From Polynucleobacter sp. JS-JIR-II-b4 (GTDB taxonomy: Bacteria > Pseudomonadota > Gammaproteobacteria > Burkholderiales > Burkholderiaceae), in contig NZ_CP061306.1 in the NCBI RefSeq assembly GCF_018687815.1, forward strand, positions 1,550,001 through 1,614,000: a stretch of 64,000 bases of DNA. The letters are read 5' to 3'. Below the pieces are notes generated by a model. It was not told where the DNA came from. It saw only the letters and a program-made list of their open reading frames with translations, and did no database searches. Made by a program: the position numbers and the translations under genes. Positions 8,823-17,124 of the stretch are shown piece after piece. The stretch's first letter is position 1. Every line of letters begins with the position of its first letter.

Positions 8823-9602
8823 TTATTGAATTGAAAAACCCAGCATGCCAATTGAACTCATCTCAATTCCATCTATATAGATTTTGGCCTGCTCTCCCTC
8901 TTCCTGCAAGGCCAAGGTATACAAGGCTGGCCAATAATGCTCTGCGGTCGGAATAGAGAGGTGTGCTGCATCTCCAAAACGCTCCCAGTCAATCAATGCC
9001 TCATGATGATTGGCGCGCATTTCTGAAGCAAAAAAATCATTGAACTCTTTTGCCCATGGATAAGGCTCAGCGCCCTCTTGCCAATGGATGGTGCGCAAGT
9101 TATGTACCACATTACCACTAGATAAAATCAAAATATTTTCATCACGCAAGGGGCGTAATTGCTTAGCAAGCTCATAGTGCTCACGTGCTGACATTGCACC
9201 ATCGAGACTCAGCTGCACTACAGGCACATCCGCATTGGGGTACATGTATTTCAGAACCGACCAAGCTCCATGATCAATACCCCATTCATTCTCTTCAAGC
9301 ACAACAGGAACGCTCAATAATTCTTGCACGCGATCAGCTAATGCAGGGCTACCTGGCGCTGGATATTGCACATCAAACAGTGCTTGTGGAAAGCCACCGA
9401 AATCATGAATCGTTTTTGGTTTAGTCATTGCAGTTACCCAAACTCCGCGGGTTACCCAATGTGCTGAGATCATCAAAATAGCGTCAGGACGCTTTAATGA
9501 TTTTCCAAGAGCCGACCATGCCGCTGTATAGCGGTTGGGCTCTATGGCATACATCGGACTGCCATGGCCAGCAAATATTGCAGGTTGGCGATGGCTAGTC
9601 AT
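8823..9602 (-). CDS. DODA-type (LigB superfamily) extradiol dioxygenase
   Basis: A 259-residue cytoplasmic class III extradiol dioxygenase, closest in outline to the YgiD/4,5-DOPA dioxygenase group. Putative metal-binding histidines are in FAGHGSPMYAI (about residue 14), MISAHWVTRGV (about 47) and SSGNVVHNLRT (about 167); WGIDHGAWSVLKYMYP carries another conserved His. The Leu/Asp-rich VQLSLD segment is also typical. Known members cleave catecholic rings, but for most bacterial ones the natural substrate is unsettled. The gene precedes crcB by 12 bases and follows a 45-residue membrane protein gene. Confidence 0.88.
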   Translation of the reverse strand: MTSHRQPAIFAGHGSPMYAIEPNRYTAAWSALGKSLKRPDAILMISAHWVTRGVWVTAMTKPKTIHDFGGFPQALFDVQYPAPGSPALADRVQELLSVPVVLEENEWGIDHGAWSVLKYMYPNADVPVVQLSLDGAMSAREHYELAKQLRPLRDENILILSSGNVVHNLRTIHWQEGAEPYPWAKEFNDFFASEMRANHHEALIDWERFGDAAHLSIPTAEHYWPALYTLALQEEGEQAKIYIDGIEMSSIGMLGFSIQ

Positions 9603-9611
9603 TAATACTGA

Positions 9612-9749
9612 TTAACCGAATACGTAACCTGTATGAGCCGCAACCAATGCAAACAAAATAGCCAAGCTAGTAGCAGCGGCCAACATCACGACCAATGTAA
9701 TGATCTTTTTGTTGATCTCTTCTTTAGATTCGTTATGCCATTCGTTCAT
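9612..9749 (-). CDS. Small single-pass membrane protein, 45 residues, function unknown
   Basis: Reading the reverse strand from ATG at 9749 gives a 45-residue protein: a charged N terminus (MNEWHNESKEEINKK) followed by one hydrophobic helix (residues about 16-39) and a short tail ending GYVFG. An AGAGGAT ribosome site lies about 5 bases upstream. The clean charge-then-helix design and good initiation site argue that it is real. It sits 9 bases upstream of the extradiol dioxygenase gene and is probably in the same transcript. I do not recognise a family. Confidence 0.6.
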   Translation of the reverse strand: MNEWHNESKEEINKKIITLVVMLAAATSLAILFALVAAHTGYVFG

Positions 9750-9793
9750 GCTAAATCCTCTATAAACACATTAATGAATAGGGTAATTATCCA

Positions 9794-9961
9794 CTATCGA
9801 CCGCGACCGGCCTTGCGCATCATGCCTTTTCCCCCACCAAAGCCTGCCTGAGGCCTTCCGGCTGGGCCAGAGGGTCCTTTTGGGACGGGTGGACGTGCTG
9901 GCGGCTTCGCTGCTAGCGCTTTTACCGGGGTTTTTGAATCGGGTTTCTTTTCGTCAGTCAC
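9794..9961 (-). CDS. Small basic Pro/Ala/Gly-rich protein, 55 residues, function unknown
   Basis: A GTG start at 9961 with AGGAG six bases upstream opens a 55-residue frame. The product has an acidic/lysine N terminus (TDEKKPDSK), a middle rich in Pro and Ala, and a Gly/Arg/Lys-rich C terminus (FGGGKGMMRKAGRGR). It looks intrinsically disordered and strongly basic, which would suit a nucleic-acid-associated or ribosome-associated peptide, but that is a guess from composition. It is divergent from the M50 protease gene, 28 bases away. The good ribosome site and lack of stops support expression. Confidence 0.5.
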   Translation of the reverse strand: MTDEKKPDSKTPVKALAAKPPARPPVPKGPSGPAGRPQAGFGGGKGMMRKAGRGR

Positions 9962-9989
9962 TTTGAGCTCCTATGGATATCATATTGCC

Positions 9990-10652
9990 ATGATTACTGA
10001 CTATTCTATCCAAGCTGTCGCAATTAATGCGATTCCCCTGATTTTTGCCATCACCATCCATGAGGCAGCCCATGGCTACGCAGCTCGCAGGTTTGGCGAT
10101 AACACCGCCTACATGCTGGGACGGGTGAGCCTCAATCCCGCAAAACATATAGACCCTGTGGGTACCATATTGATTCCACTCGTCTTAATTCTGACGGGGT
10201 CTCCTTTTTTGGTGGGGTATGCCAAGCCGGTACCAGTCAATTTTGGGCGACTCAGAAACCCCAGAATTGACTCGATTTGGGTGGCCTTAGCGGGACCGGG
10301 ATCGAATTTTGTACAGGCAATCATTTGGGCGGTCTTTTGGGTTCTAGTGCAGGGCTTCGGAATTGATGAGCCCTTCCTGACTTCTATGGCAAAAGCAGGG
10401 GTAATGTGGAATATCGGTTTACTGGCATTTAATCTGTTTCCACTACCACCCCTCGATGGCGGAAGAATTTTGGCTGGTCTTTTGCCCGCACGCCAATCCA
10501 TCGCCCTCGGTAGATTAGAGCCCTGGGGATTTTTTATTGTGCTTGGCCTCGTCTTTACTGGAATTATTGGCACTCTGTGGATGGAGCCCCTCAGCAGCTT
10601 TTTCCTGGGCATCATCAATCTTCTCATGACCCCCCTCAGAATGATTTTTTAA
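9990..10652 (+). CDS. Site-2 protease family (M50) membrane metalloprotease
   Basis: A compact, roughly six-helix membrane protein of the small M50 site-2 protease group. The zinc motif HEAAH lies at residues 24-28 in the first helix, and the second metal-ligand motif is in LFNLFPLPPLDGGRIL (Asp of LDGG). Unlike RseP it has no PDZ domain, so its substrate is unlikely to be chosen in the RseP manner. The frame is open from 9963, but ATG at 9990 gives the usual N terminus directly before helix one. Known relatives cut membrane-anchored regulators; the target here is unknown. Confidence 0.87.
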   Translation: MITDYSIQAVAINAIPLIFAITIHEAAHGYAARRFGDNTAYMLGRVSLNPAKHIDPVGTILIPLVLILTGSPFLVGYAKPVPVNFGRLRNPRIDSIWVALAGPGSNFVQAIIWAVFWVLVQGFGIDEPFLTSMAKAGVMWNIGLLAFNLFPLPPLDGGRILAGLLPARQSIALGRLEPWGFFIVLGLVFTGIIGTLWMEPLSSFFLGIINLLMTPLRMIF

Positions 10653-10720
10653 GCGGGCAAAAATTACTATTCTGGGATATGCTCAAAATAAGCAGCCCAA
10701 CTGATCAATGGAGAGCAATC

Positions 10721-11173
10721 ATGAAACTACAAAAATTTATTTTGGCAGGCACTGCAGCTGTTTTAGCAATTAGCGCAGGTGCTGCATTTGCTCAATTTCA
10801 AAATGCAGAAAAAGCAATTGAATATCGTCAAAGCGTCATGACAGTCATTGGCACTCATTTCGGACGAATTGGCGCTGTGGTTAAAGGTGCGGCACCTTAT
10901 AACAAAGACGATGTGAGCAAAAATGCAGAGATCGTAGCAATGATGTCTACTTTGCCTTGGCAAGCCTTTGGTCCTGGCACTGAAGGCGGTAAGGCAAAAC
11001 CTGAGGTCTGGTCAGACAACGCAAAGTTCAAAGCTGCCGCAGACAAAATGCAATTAGCTGCTCTTGATCTCAATAAAGCCGCTCAGTCAGGCGACTTAGA
11101 AAGCATTAAAAAATCTTTTGGCGCAGCAGGAGCAACCTGCAAAGGCTGCCATGACGATTTCAAAAAGAAATAA
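10721..11173 (+). CDS. Cytochrome c' family (class II cytochrome c) periplasmic protein
   Basis: A 150-residue exported haem protein. The frame is open from 10577, but ATG at 10721 has GGAGAG upstream and gives a clean signal peptide ending AAFAQF. The mature part is a four-helix bundle with the haem site CKGCH at residues 140-144, at the C terminus as in cytochromes c'. Members bind nitric oxide or carry electrons; which applies here is unknown. A cytochrome b gene lies convergent just 17 bases beyond its stop, and such c'/b561 pairs are common. It would need the Ccm system encoded at 40.7-47.5 kb for haem attachment. Confidence 0.9.
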   Translation: MKLQKFILAGTAAVLAISAGAAFAQFQNAEKAIEYRQSVMTVIGTHFGRIGAVVKGAAPYNKDDVSKNAEIVAMMSTLPWQAFGPGTEGGKAKPEVWSDNAKFKAAADKMQLAALDLNKAAQSGDLESIKKSFGAAGATCKGCHDDFKKK

Positions 11174-11190
11174 GTAATTTTTAGTGATCG

Positions 11191-11871
11191 TTATTTCGTA
11201 ATTAAGTAACCGACCGCTACCGCGATCACGCTTAAAAGTATCAAAGCGAAACCGCGCTGTAACACTCCATCCTTGGAGTCACGACCCAAGTCAGCAGGCA
11301 GGTATTGAGCCTCTTCGCTTGGGTCGATTTCTTTATCGCCACTAATCATTGGCTTAATGAGATTCTCACCTTTGAATTTCTTGTAATACCAAATCGCTGC
11401 GATATGAATTGCAATAAGGGTGTAAATCACCACTTGATTACCTTCGTGAATCTCCGATAAAAATGAAGATATCGAACCAGACACATACTTTGCTAGTGGC
11501 CCCTGAAAGGAGACCTCATCGTCGACAAATAAGCCAGTCAGCACTTGAACGCATAAAACAAAAATGAGTGCAAATACAGAAATTGCACCAATCGGGTTAT
11601 GTCCAAGAACGCGAGGCGAACTTCCACTTAAGTAATCAAAAATCGCTTTTTTAGTTGGCAAGAAAGAGGTGAAGCGCGCATGGGTGGATCCAACAAAACC
11701 CCAGACAATTCTGAAGATCAACAAGGTCAAAATGCTGTAACCGAAATAAGCATGCCATTGAATGAATTCATCACCCAAATTGATGGTCACAAAGCTACCA
11801 GCTATACAAATCACCAGCAACCAATGAAATACGCGGATTGGTAGATCCCATACTCGAATAATTTTCTTCAT
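11191..11871 (-). CDS. Cytochrome b561/hydrogenase-type cytochrome b membrane protein
   Basis: A 226-residue integral membrane protein with the cytochrome b561 domain. It starts IRVWDLPIRVFHWLLV, where the His in helix one is a haem ligand, and has IQWHAYFGYSILTLLI in helix two, LGHNPIGAISVFALIF in the middle and VVIYTLIAIHIAAIWYY in helix four with another probable haem His. A short C-terminal helix follows. Members pass electrons between the quinone pool or a dehydrogenase and periplasmic c-type cytochromes. Its convergent neighbour encodes a cytochrome c', a likely redox partner. Confidence 0.88.
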   Translation of the reverse strand: MKKIIRVWDLPIRVFHWLLVICIAGSFVTINLGDEFIQWHAYFGYSILTLLIFRIVWGFVGSTHARFTSFLPTKKAIFDYLSGSSPRVLGHNPIGAISVFALIFVLCVQVLTGLFVDDEVSFQGPLAKYVSGSISSFLSEIHEGNQVVIYTLIAIHIAAIWYYKKFKGENLIKPMISGDKEIDPSEEAQYLPADLGRDSKDGVLQRGFALILLSVIAVAVGYLITK

Positions 11872-11914
11872 CCTTTAAGGATAATCCTCTTCTCCTCTAA
11901 AATGGAGGGAATTC

Positions 11915-13120
11915 ATGAATCCTGGCAAAGCCTTTAGAACCCTATTGCTGTACCGCATTGGCGCAACCCTAAGCTATCAAATTACGATGGTGGCGGTAGG
12001 TTGGCATCTCTACGAAATCACTAACAGCGTAGTTTCACTTGGGCTGATTGGTCTCGCGGAGCTTGTTCCCTACTTTGCACTGGCTCTGTATTCAGGTCAC
12101 GCGGTTGATCACTACTCCCGTAAATGGATTGCTGCAATCGCCTGCCTCATTCATATTGCGGTCGGGTTATTTTTAACGGTCATCGCATTGGGCTGGCTTA
12201 CACCACCGATACCGTTGATCTACACCGCGGTGGCATTTATTGGCATTGGGAGAGCTTTACTAAGACCTTCTTATCAAGCGCTTTTTGGACAAATTATTCC
12301 GAGAGACCAACTGCCGCGTTACACAGCATATGCATCTTCAGCTTTTCAGATTTGCGTAGTGGCCGGCCCAGGATTAGGTGGACTGATGATTGGTTTCGCT
12401 GGTCTTGAGTGGACTTATTTGCTCGCCGCCTTCTGCGGGGCAGTCGGTTTATATGGAATCACTTTCATTACTGCCGTCCAAGAGAAGTCGAGCGACTTAT
12501 CTAAACACTTTCTAAAAAGCTTTTTAGAAGGCTTCCATTACGTCAGAAAACATGAATTGATTTTAAGCATCATGGCACTTGATATGTTTGCCGTTCTCTT
12601 CGGTGGCGCAGTTTCTATCCTTCCAGCATTTGTTAAGGAAGTGCTCAATGCAGGTCCGGAAACCCTGGGAATACTGCGTGCAGCGCCGGCAGCTGGGGCT
12701 GTACTTACTGGAATCTACCTCGCTCGACGCCCTGTGCTGAACGACTCGGGAAAATATCTCCTGATCTCAGTGGCAGGATTTGGGGCGGCGATTATTGCCT
12801 TTGGCATCTCCAGCAATTTATGGCTCTGCGCATTCTTTCTATTTATCTCCGGATGCTTTGACTCGATATCAGTGGTAATTCGGGGCAGCATCATGCAGCT
12901 CACTACGCCAGATCATATGCGCGGCAGAATTAGCGCTATTAACGGCATCTTCATTGGTTCATCCAATGAATTGGGTGCGCTTGAATCTGGCATTGCTGCC
13001 AGTATGATCGGCTTAGTGCCATCCATCGTATTTGGCGGAGTCGCGACGATTGCTATCGTCCTTATTACTTACCGACTCGCCCCACATCTAGGCAAGCTAC
13101 ATCTGAAAGATATTTCTTAG
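11915..13120 (+). CDS. MFS transporter (enterobactin-exporter-like, MFS_3 type)
   Basis: A 401-residue, about 12-helix inner-membrane transporter. The start FRTLLLYRIGATLSYQITMVAVGWHLYEIT and the loop SGHAVDHYSRKW match the MFS_3/EntS-like branch that exports small molecules. A central charged loop after residue 190 (VQEKSSDLSKHFLKS) separates the two halves. ATG at 11915 follows GGAGGG by 5 bases. No siderophore biosynthesis genes are seen, so the substrate is open. It is divergent from the cytochrome b gene with 43 bases between starts. Confidence 0.88.
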   Translation: MNPGKAFRTLLLYRIGATLSYQITMVAVGWHLYEITNSVVSLGLIGLAELVPYFALALYSGHAVDHYSRKWIAAIACLIHIAVGLFLTVIALGWLTPPIPLIYTAVAFIGIGRALLRPSYQALFGQIIPRDQLPRYTAYASSAFQICVVAGPGLGGLMIGFAGLEWTYLLAAFCGAVGLYGITFITAVQEKSSDLSKHFLKSFLEGFHYVRKHELILSIMALDMFAVLFGGAVSILPAFVKEVLNAGPETLGILRAAPAAGAVLTGIYLARRPVLNDSGKYLLISVAGFGAAIIAFGISSNLWLCAFFLFISGCFDSISVVIRGSIMQLTTPDHMRGRISAINGIFIGSSNELGALESGIAASMIGLVPSIVFGGVATIAIVLITYRLAPHLGKLHLKDIS

Positions 13121-13142
13121 TAGCCAACCCAACAACTTGTTG

Positions 13143-14084
13143 CTATTTAATTTCAGGCAGATCTTTCTGAATAATCTTCAGGCCAGCACGCAATGCTTCT
13201 TGATAGCGCTCACGTTCAGCCTTAATTGTTTCAGCAGTCCAGGTGAAGAAGCCTTCACCAGTTTTCATGCCAAACTTGCCGCTTGCGATGCGATCACTCA
13301 AGCACTTCGCTATCGTTGGTGAATTGTTTAAGGTTGGATAGATGGTTGCGCCTCCAGCACCGTGTACCTCAAGGCCAGCATGATCTCGTTGCATGGCTGG
13401 GCCTGCGGCGATATAGCGAAAGCCAAAACCAAAACGAACGGCCTTATCAATATCTTCTGGTGTACAGATGCCTTCATCAACCATTGAAAAAGCCTCACGC
13501 GATAAAGCATGCTGCAAACGATTAGCCAAAAATCCTGGAAGATCTTTTTTCACAGTAACAGGCACCATGCCACACGCTGTCATTAAACGTGAGAGGCTTT
13601 CACCTACCATTGGAGAAGTCTTTGCACCATATACCACCTCTACACAAGGTACTAAATGGGCAGGCATAAAGAAATGTAAGCCAATCATACGAGCAGCTGT
13701 TTTTAGGCCGTTGGCAATTTCACTAATTGGGAAGCTCGTACTATTGCTTGCCAATACCGCCTCAGGCTTTGCATATTTTTCCAACTTCGCAAATAGCTCT
13801 CGCTTGATATCTAAACGCTCAGGCACACACTCAATCACCAAATCAATATCAGACCAATCAACCTCTTCGAGCGAACCCGCCACAGACAGCAAATGAATGC
13901 GATTCTCATAACCGAGATCTGCCATGGTGCTTGCAAAGTAATCCGGCAAGAGGGCTCGTCGCTCTGTAGTTGGCTCTACCACCTGGACTGCACAGCCACC
14001 ACGTGCACAAACGGCCGCAACGTCTGCGCCCATAGTGCCCCCACCGACGATAACTACCTTGGTTTCAGCTGGGGTAAATAACAT
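13143..14084 (-). CDS. 3-hydroxyacyl-CoA dehydrogenase family protein
   Basis: A 313-residue NAD-dependent dehydrogenase. The N-terminal Rossmann motif VGGGTMGADVAAVCARGG is near residues 13-30. The catalytic region GLHFFMPAHLVPCVEVV carries the active-site His and Glu. The C-terminal domain begins KDLPGFLANRLQHAL with the substrate Asn and ends in the typical GEGFFTW segment. Relatives oxidise 3-hydroxyacyl-CoA, but this size and motif set also occurs in enzymes acting on free hydroxyacids (L-gulonate or carnitine type). ATG at 14084 has AGGAGAG 5 bases before it. It is divergent from the hydroxyacid dehydrogenase at 14170, so the two may share control. Confidence 0.9.
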   Translation of the reverse strand: MLFTPAETKVVIVGGGTMGADVAAVCARGGCAVQVVEPTTERRALLPDYFASTMADLGYENRIHLLSVAGSLEEVDWSDIDLVIECVPERLDIKRELFAKLEKYAKPEAVLASNSTSFPISEIANGLKTAARMIGLHFFMPAHLVPCVEVVYGAKTSPMVGESLSRLMTACGMVPVTVKKDLPGFLANRLQHALSREAFSMVDEGICTPEDIDKAVRFGFGFRYIAAGPAMQRDHAGLEVHGAGGATIYPTLNNSPTIAKCLSDRIASGKFGMKTGEGFFTWTAETIKAERERYQEALRAGLKIIQKDLPEIK

Positions 14085-14169
14085 GAATACTCTCCTAAAA
14101 GGGGAAGGACTTTTTCTGAAAAATCCTCTTACAATGGGGTCATTATTTCAATAAAAAAGTTAGTGAGAC

Positions 14170-15099
14170 ATGATCCCCGTCAATTCGGTGCTACAGGTCG
14201 GCCATTTCCCTGAAATTATGCAGGCAGAAATAGATCGGCGCTTTACCCCTTTTCACCATCCCGATCCTCAAGAGCCTGCTCCTGCCGGAAACTTTCAGGC
14301 GATTTTGATTCGCTCCAATACCAAGCTGCCCGAGGCCCTAGTTAAACAGATCCCCAGTATTCGTATGGTTGCTACTTGCGGGGTCGGCTATGACAACCTG
14401 CCATTAAGCTATCTAAAAGAGCAAGGCATTAAGGCAAGCAATACTCCTGGCGTTCTGAATGATGCGGTATGCGAACTGGCCATTGGCATGATGCTAGCCC
14501 TACTGCGCCAACTGCCCGAGGCTCAGGAATATGTCAAAAGTACAGCATGGTCAAAGGCGCCCTTTAGGCTGACCACCACCCTAGCTGGTAAGCGTGTAGG
14601 CATATCCGGCATGGGTCGCATTGGGCAAGATCTGGCTAAACGTTTAGAGCCCTTTAAAGTAGAAATTGCTTATTCAGGGCCCAATAAAAAATCCCTCCCT
14701 TATACCTATTACCCTGACGTTGAAGCGCTGGCGAAGGTCTGCGATATTTTGTTTTTGGCCTGTCCTGCAACTCCAGCTACAGACAAAATGATCAATGCCA
14801 ATGTACTAGAGGCCCTGGGGCCATCGGGTTACTTAATTAATATTGCGCGTGGAAGCGTTGTAGATGAGCCCGCCCTTTTATATGCACTGCAGCATAAAAA
14901 GATTGCTGGTGCCGCTTTAGATGTTTTTGAGAACGAACCTAACCCAAGTCATGAATTTTTAACGCTTGATAATGTATTGTTAACACCACATATTGGGAGT
15001 GCTACCGCGGAAACACGGATAGCCATGACTAATTTAGCTGTAGATAATTTAGAAGCATTCTTTGAGCAACAAACACTTCCATCGGAAGTAAATAACTAA
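14170..15099 (+). CDS. D-2-hydroxyacid dehydrogenase (GhrB/phosphoglycerate dehydrogenase-like)
   Basis: A 309-residue dehydrogenase. The nucleotide motif GMGRIGQDLAKRL is near residue 143. Catalytic residues are Arg in INIARGSVVDE, Glu in DVFENEPN and His in LLTPHIGSAT. ATG at 14170 lies close to a GTGAGAC sequence. It is the first gene of a plus-strand operon with a DapA-family lyase 17 bases downstream and a TAXI-TRAP transporter, pointing to catabolism of an imported sugar acid or hydroxyacid. It is a good candidate for a hydroxypyruvate or glyoxylate reductase, but this is inference. Confidence 0.9.
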   Translation: MIPVNSVLQVGHFPEIMQAEIDRRFTPFHHPDPQEPAPAGNFQAILIRSNTKLPEALVKQIPSIRMVATCGVGYDNLPLSYLKEQGIKASNTPGVLNDAVCELAIGMMLALLRQLPEAQEYVKSTAWSKAPFRLTTTLAGKRVGISGMGRIGQDLAKRLEPFKVEIAYSGPNKKSLPYTYYPDVEALAKVCDILFLACPATPATDKMINANVLEALGPSGYLINIARGSVVDEPALLYALQHKKIAGAALDVFENEPNPSHEFLTLDNVLLTPHIGSATAETRIAMTNLAVDNLEAFFEQQTLPSEVNN

Positions 15100-15116
15100 A
15101 AAATAACGGAGCCAGT

Positions 15117-16043
15117 ATGACGATTTCCTTGCACCCATCCACCTTACCTGCGGTGTTATCACCAGTAATTACCCCATTCAAGGCAGACGGCAGCCCAGAC
15201 GCTCCTAAGTTACTAAAACAATGTCAATGGTTAGAAGCCAATGGCGTTGGACAAGCCATCTTTGGCACGAATTCCGAAGCAAACTCGATGTCTGCTCCAC
15301 AGAAGATGAGCACCTTAACTGCATTAATTGAAGGCGGCTTAAATCCAGATCACCTGATGCCAGGCACTGGTGCAACTTCCATCGACGCTACTGTCAACAT
15401 GACCCGCCATGCAGTAAATCATAAATGCGCAGGGGTGCTGATGTTGCCGCCTTTTTATTACAAAGACGTTACTGATGATGGCTTATTTGCTTATTTTTCT
15501 GAAGTGATTCAAAAAGTCGGCAGTGCCGCACTACAGATTTATATCTACAACATTCCACCAGTTACCAAAATCAATTTAAGTCTATCTTTGCTTGAGCGTT
15601 TAGCAAAAGAGTATCCAAAAACTGTTGTAGGCATGAAAGATAGCTCCGGTGATTGGGCTTATACAGAATCTGTGATCAAGTTGTTAGCCCCTTCAGGCTT
15701 CCGCGTATATGCAGGTAGCGAAGTATTCCTCATGCGTGCCTTGCGTGCTGGCGGCGTTGGCTGCATCTCTGCTACCGCCAATGTGAACCCAAAAGCGATT
15801 GCCGATTTAGCGGCTCATTGGAGAGAATCCAATGCTGATGAACGTCAAGCTAGCCTAGACCAAGTGCGCGGCATTTTTGCCAAGTACCAAATGATTGCTG
15901 GTATGAAAACGGCTGTAGCCCATTACACCAAAGATGCTGAGTGGCTCCGTGTACGTCCACCACTGATGCAGTTAAGTGCTGATCAACAAGCCCAACTACT
16001 TGCTGAGCTGAAAGCAATCAACTTCAGCATGCCTGGCCTGTAA
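15117..16043 (+). CDS. Dihydrodipicolinate synthase (DapA/NAL) family lyase
   Basis: A 308-residue class I aldolase-type TIM barrel. The Schiff-base lysine is in VVGMKDSSGDW (about residue 172) and the catalytic tyrosine in YIYNIPPVTK (about residue 143). The substrate loop is GTNSEANSMS instead of the GTTGE of true DapA, so a role other than lysine synthesis is likely. Members split or dehydrate keto-acids such as keto-deoxy sugar acids or N-acetylneuraminate. ATG at 15117 follows CGGAG. It lies between a hydroxyacid dehydrogenase and a TRAP transporter and probably acts on the transported acid. Confidence 0.9.
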   Translation: MTISLHPSTLPAVLSPVITPFKADGSPDAPKLLKQCQWLEANGVGQAIFGTNSEANSMSAPQKMSTLTALIEGGLNPDHLMPGTGATSIDATVNMTRHAVNHKCAGVLMLPPFYYKDVTDDGLFAYFSEVIQKVGSAALQIYIYNIPPVTKINLSLSLLERLAKEYPKTVVGMKDSSGDWAYTESVIKLLAPSGFRVYAGSEVFLMRALRAGGVGCISATANVNPKAIADLAAHWRESNADERQASLDQVRGIFAKYQMIAGMKTAVAHYTKDAEWLRVRPPLMQLSADQQAQLLAELKAINFSMPGL

Positions 16044-16076
16044 TTTATAAATTCAAAAAATAATTAGGAGACAACA

Positions 16077-17027
16077 ATGAAACTACTTAAAGTCATTGCC
16101 TTATCACTCAGCCTTCTTTGCGCCAGCGTAAGTGCACAGAATATTTCTATCGCAACTGGTGGTACAGGCGGTGTTTACTACCCTATGGGCGGTGGTCTAG
16201 CCTCTGTTCTCTCCAGCAAGGTTCCTGGCATGTCTGCAACAGCAGAAGTAACAGGTGGTTCAGTAGACAACTTGAATCTCATTGGCACAGGTAAGCCATA
16301 TGTTGGCTTCTCCATGGCTGACGCTGCTAAAGATGCTCAGATTGGCGAAGGTAAGTTTGCTGGCAAAAAAGTAGATCTACGTACTTTAGTTGTTCTGTAT
16401 CCAAACCTCATGCACGTGGTAACAGTCGATTCCACAGGCATTAAGTCCATGAAAGACCTCAAGGGCAAGCGCATTAGTACTGGCGCCCCTGGTAGCGCAA
16501 CGGAAGTCATGGCATTTCGCCTACTGGAAGCTGCTGGGATTGATAAAGACAAGGATGTGAAGCGTGAGCGATTGAGCGTTGCCGAATCCGTTAATGCCAT
16601 TAAAGACCGCAAAATTGATGCATTCTTCTGGGTGGGTGGATTACCAACAGCAGCCGTAACTGACTTAGCCAATACGCCAGGAACCAAGATTGTGATGGTC
16701 GACACCGGCGAAGAGGTGGCTGCCATGAATAAAAAATATGGCAACCTTTACTTTGTAACTACTATTCCAAAGGCCACTTATAGCGGCATGGCTAGAGACA
16801 ATAAAGTCGCAGCAGTTGCCAATATCTTGGTAGTTAATGCCAATATGCCTGATGATCAGGCTTATAAGATTGTTAAGGCAATCTTTGATAACAAATTGGA
16901 ATTGGTGCGTACTCATCAAGAATTTATGAGCGTCAGCCTAGAAAACCAAAAAACAAAATCAACCCCTATTGATTTTCATCCAGGCGCACTCAAGTACTTC
17001 AAAGAAAAGAACGTCAAACTCAATTAA
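16077..17027 (+). CDS. TAXI family TRAP transporter solute-binding protein
   Basis: A 316-residue periplasmic binding protein with a signal peptide cut near VSAQN. TAXI hallmarks are ISIATGGTGGVYYPMGGG at the mature N terminus and DLKGKRISTGAPGSATEV in the middle. Known or proposed ligands of the family include glutamate, alpha-ketoglutarate and fucose-type sugars; here the ligand is probably a sugar acid. ATG at 16077 follows TAGGAGACAAC, a strong ribosome site. An intrinsic hairpin lies between it and the permease gene and may raise binding-protein levels relative to the permease. Confidence 0.93.
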   Translation: MKLLKVIALSLSLLCASVSAQNISIATGGTGGVYYPMGGGLASVLSSKVPGMSATAEVTGGSVDNLNLIGTGKPYVGFSMADAAKDAQIGEGKFAGKKVDLRTLVVLYPNLMHVVTVDSTGIKSMKDLKGKRISTGAPGSATEVMAFRLLEAAGIDKDKDVKRERLSVAESVNAIKDRKIDAFFWVGGLPTAAVTDLANTPGTKIVMVDTGEEVAAMNKKYGNLYFVTTIPKATYSGMARDNKVAAVANILVVNANMPDDQAYKIVKAIFDNKLELVRTHQEFMSVSLENQKTKSTPIDFHPGALKYFKEKNVKLN

Positions 17028-17042
17028 TTTGATGCTCTATCG

Positions 17043-17072
17043 GGGGTGAGCCAGTCTCACCCCTTTCGTTTT
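17043..17072 (+). terminator. Intercistronic hairpin (partial terminator) between TAXI and TRAP permease genes
   Basis: A perfect 8-bp stem, GGGGTGAG (17043-17050) and CTCACCCC (17056-17063), with a CCAGT loop, is followed by TTTCGTTTT. It has terminator form but lies inside a gene pair that must work together, so partial read-through or mRNA 3'-end protection is the likely role. Confidence 0.75.
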
Positions 17073-17124
17073 ACGGTAGTGAATACATAAAGTAGTGCAT
17101 AAAAATAATTACAGAGGTTGAGAC

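Noticed and set aside
10109-10627. Long reverse-strand frame inside the M50 protease gene
   Set aside because: It is antisense to a clear M50 protein, has composition of a shadow frame (Arg/Pro/Ser rich) and no family motif.
13131-13143. CAACAA/TTGTTG hairpin as terminator between MFS and 3-hydroxyacyl-CoA dehydrogenase genes
   Set aside because: The stem is short and AT-rich with no T run, so it is unlikely to terminate transcription.
15117-16043. dapA (lysine biosynthesis) as name for the lyase
   Set aside because: The active-site loop is GTNSE rather than GTTGE and the gene lies in a catabolic operon, so only the family is assigned.
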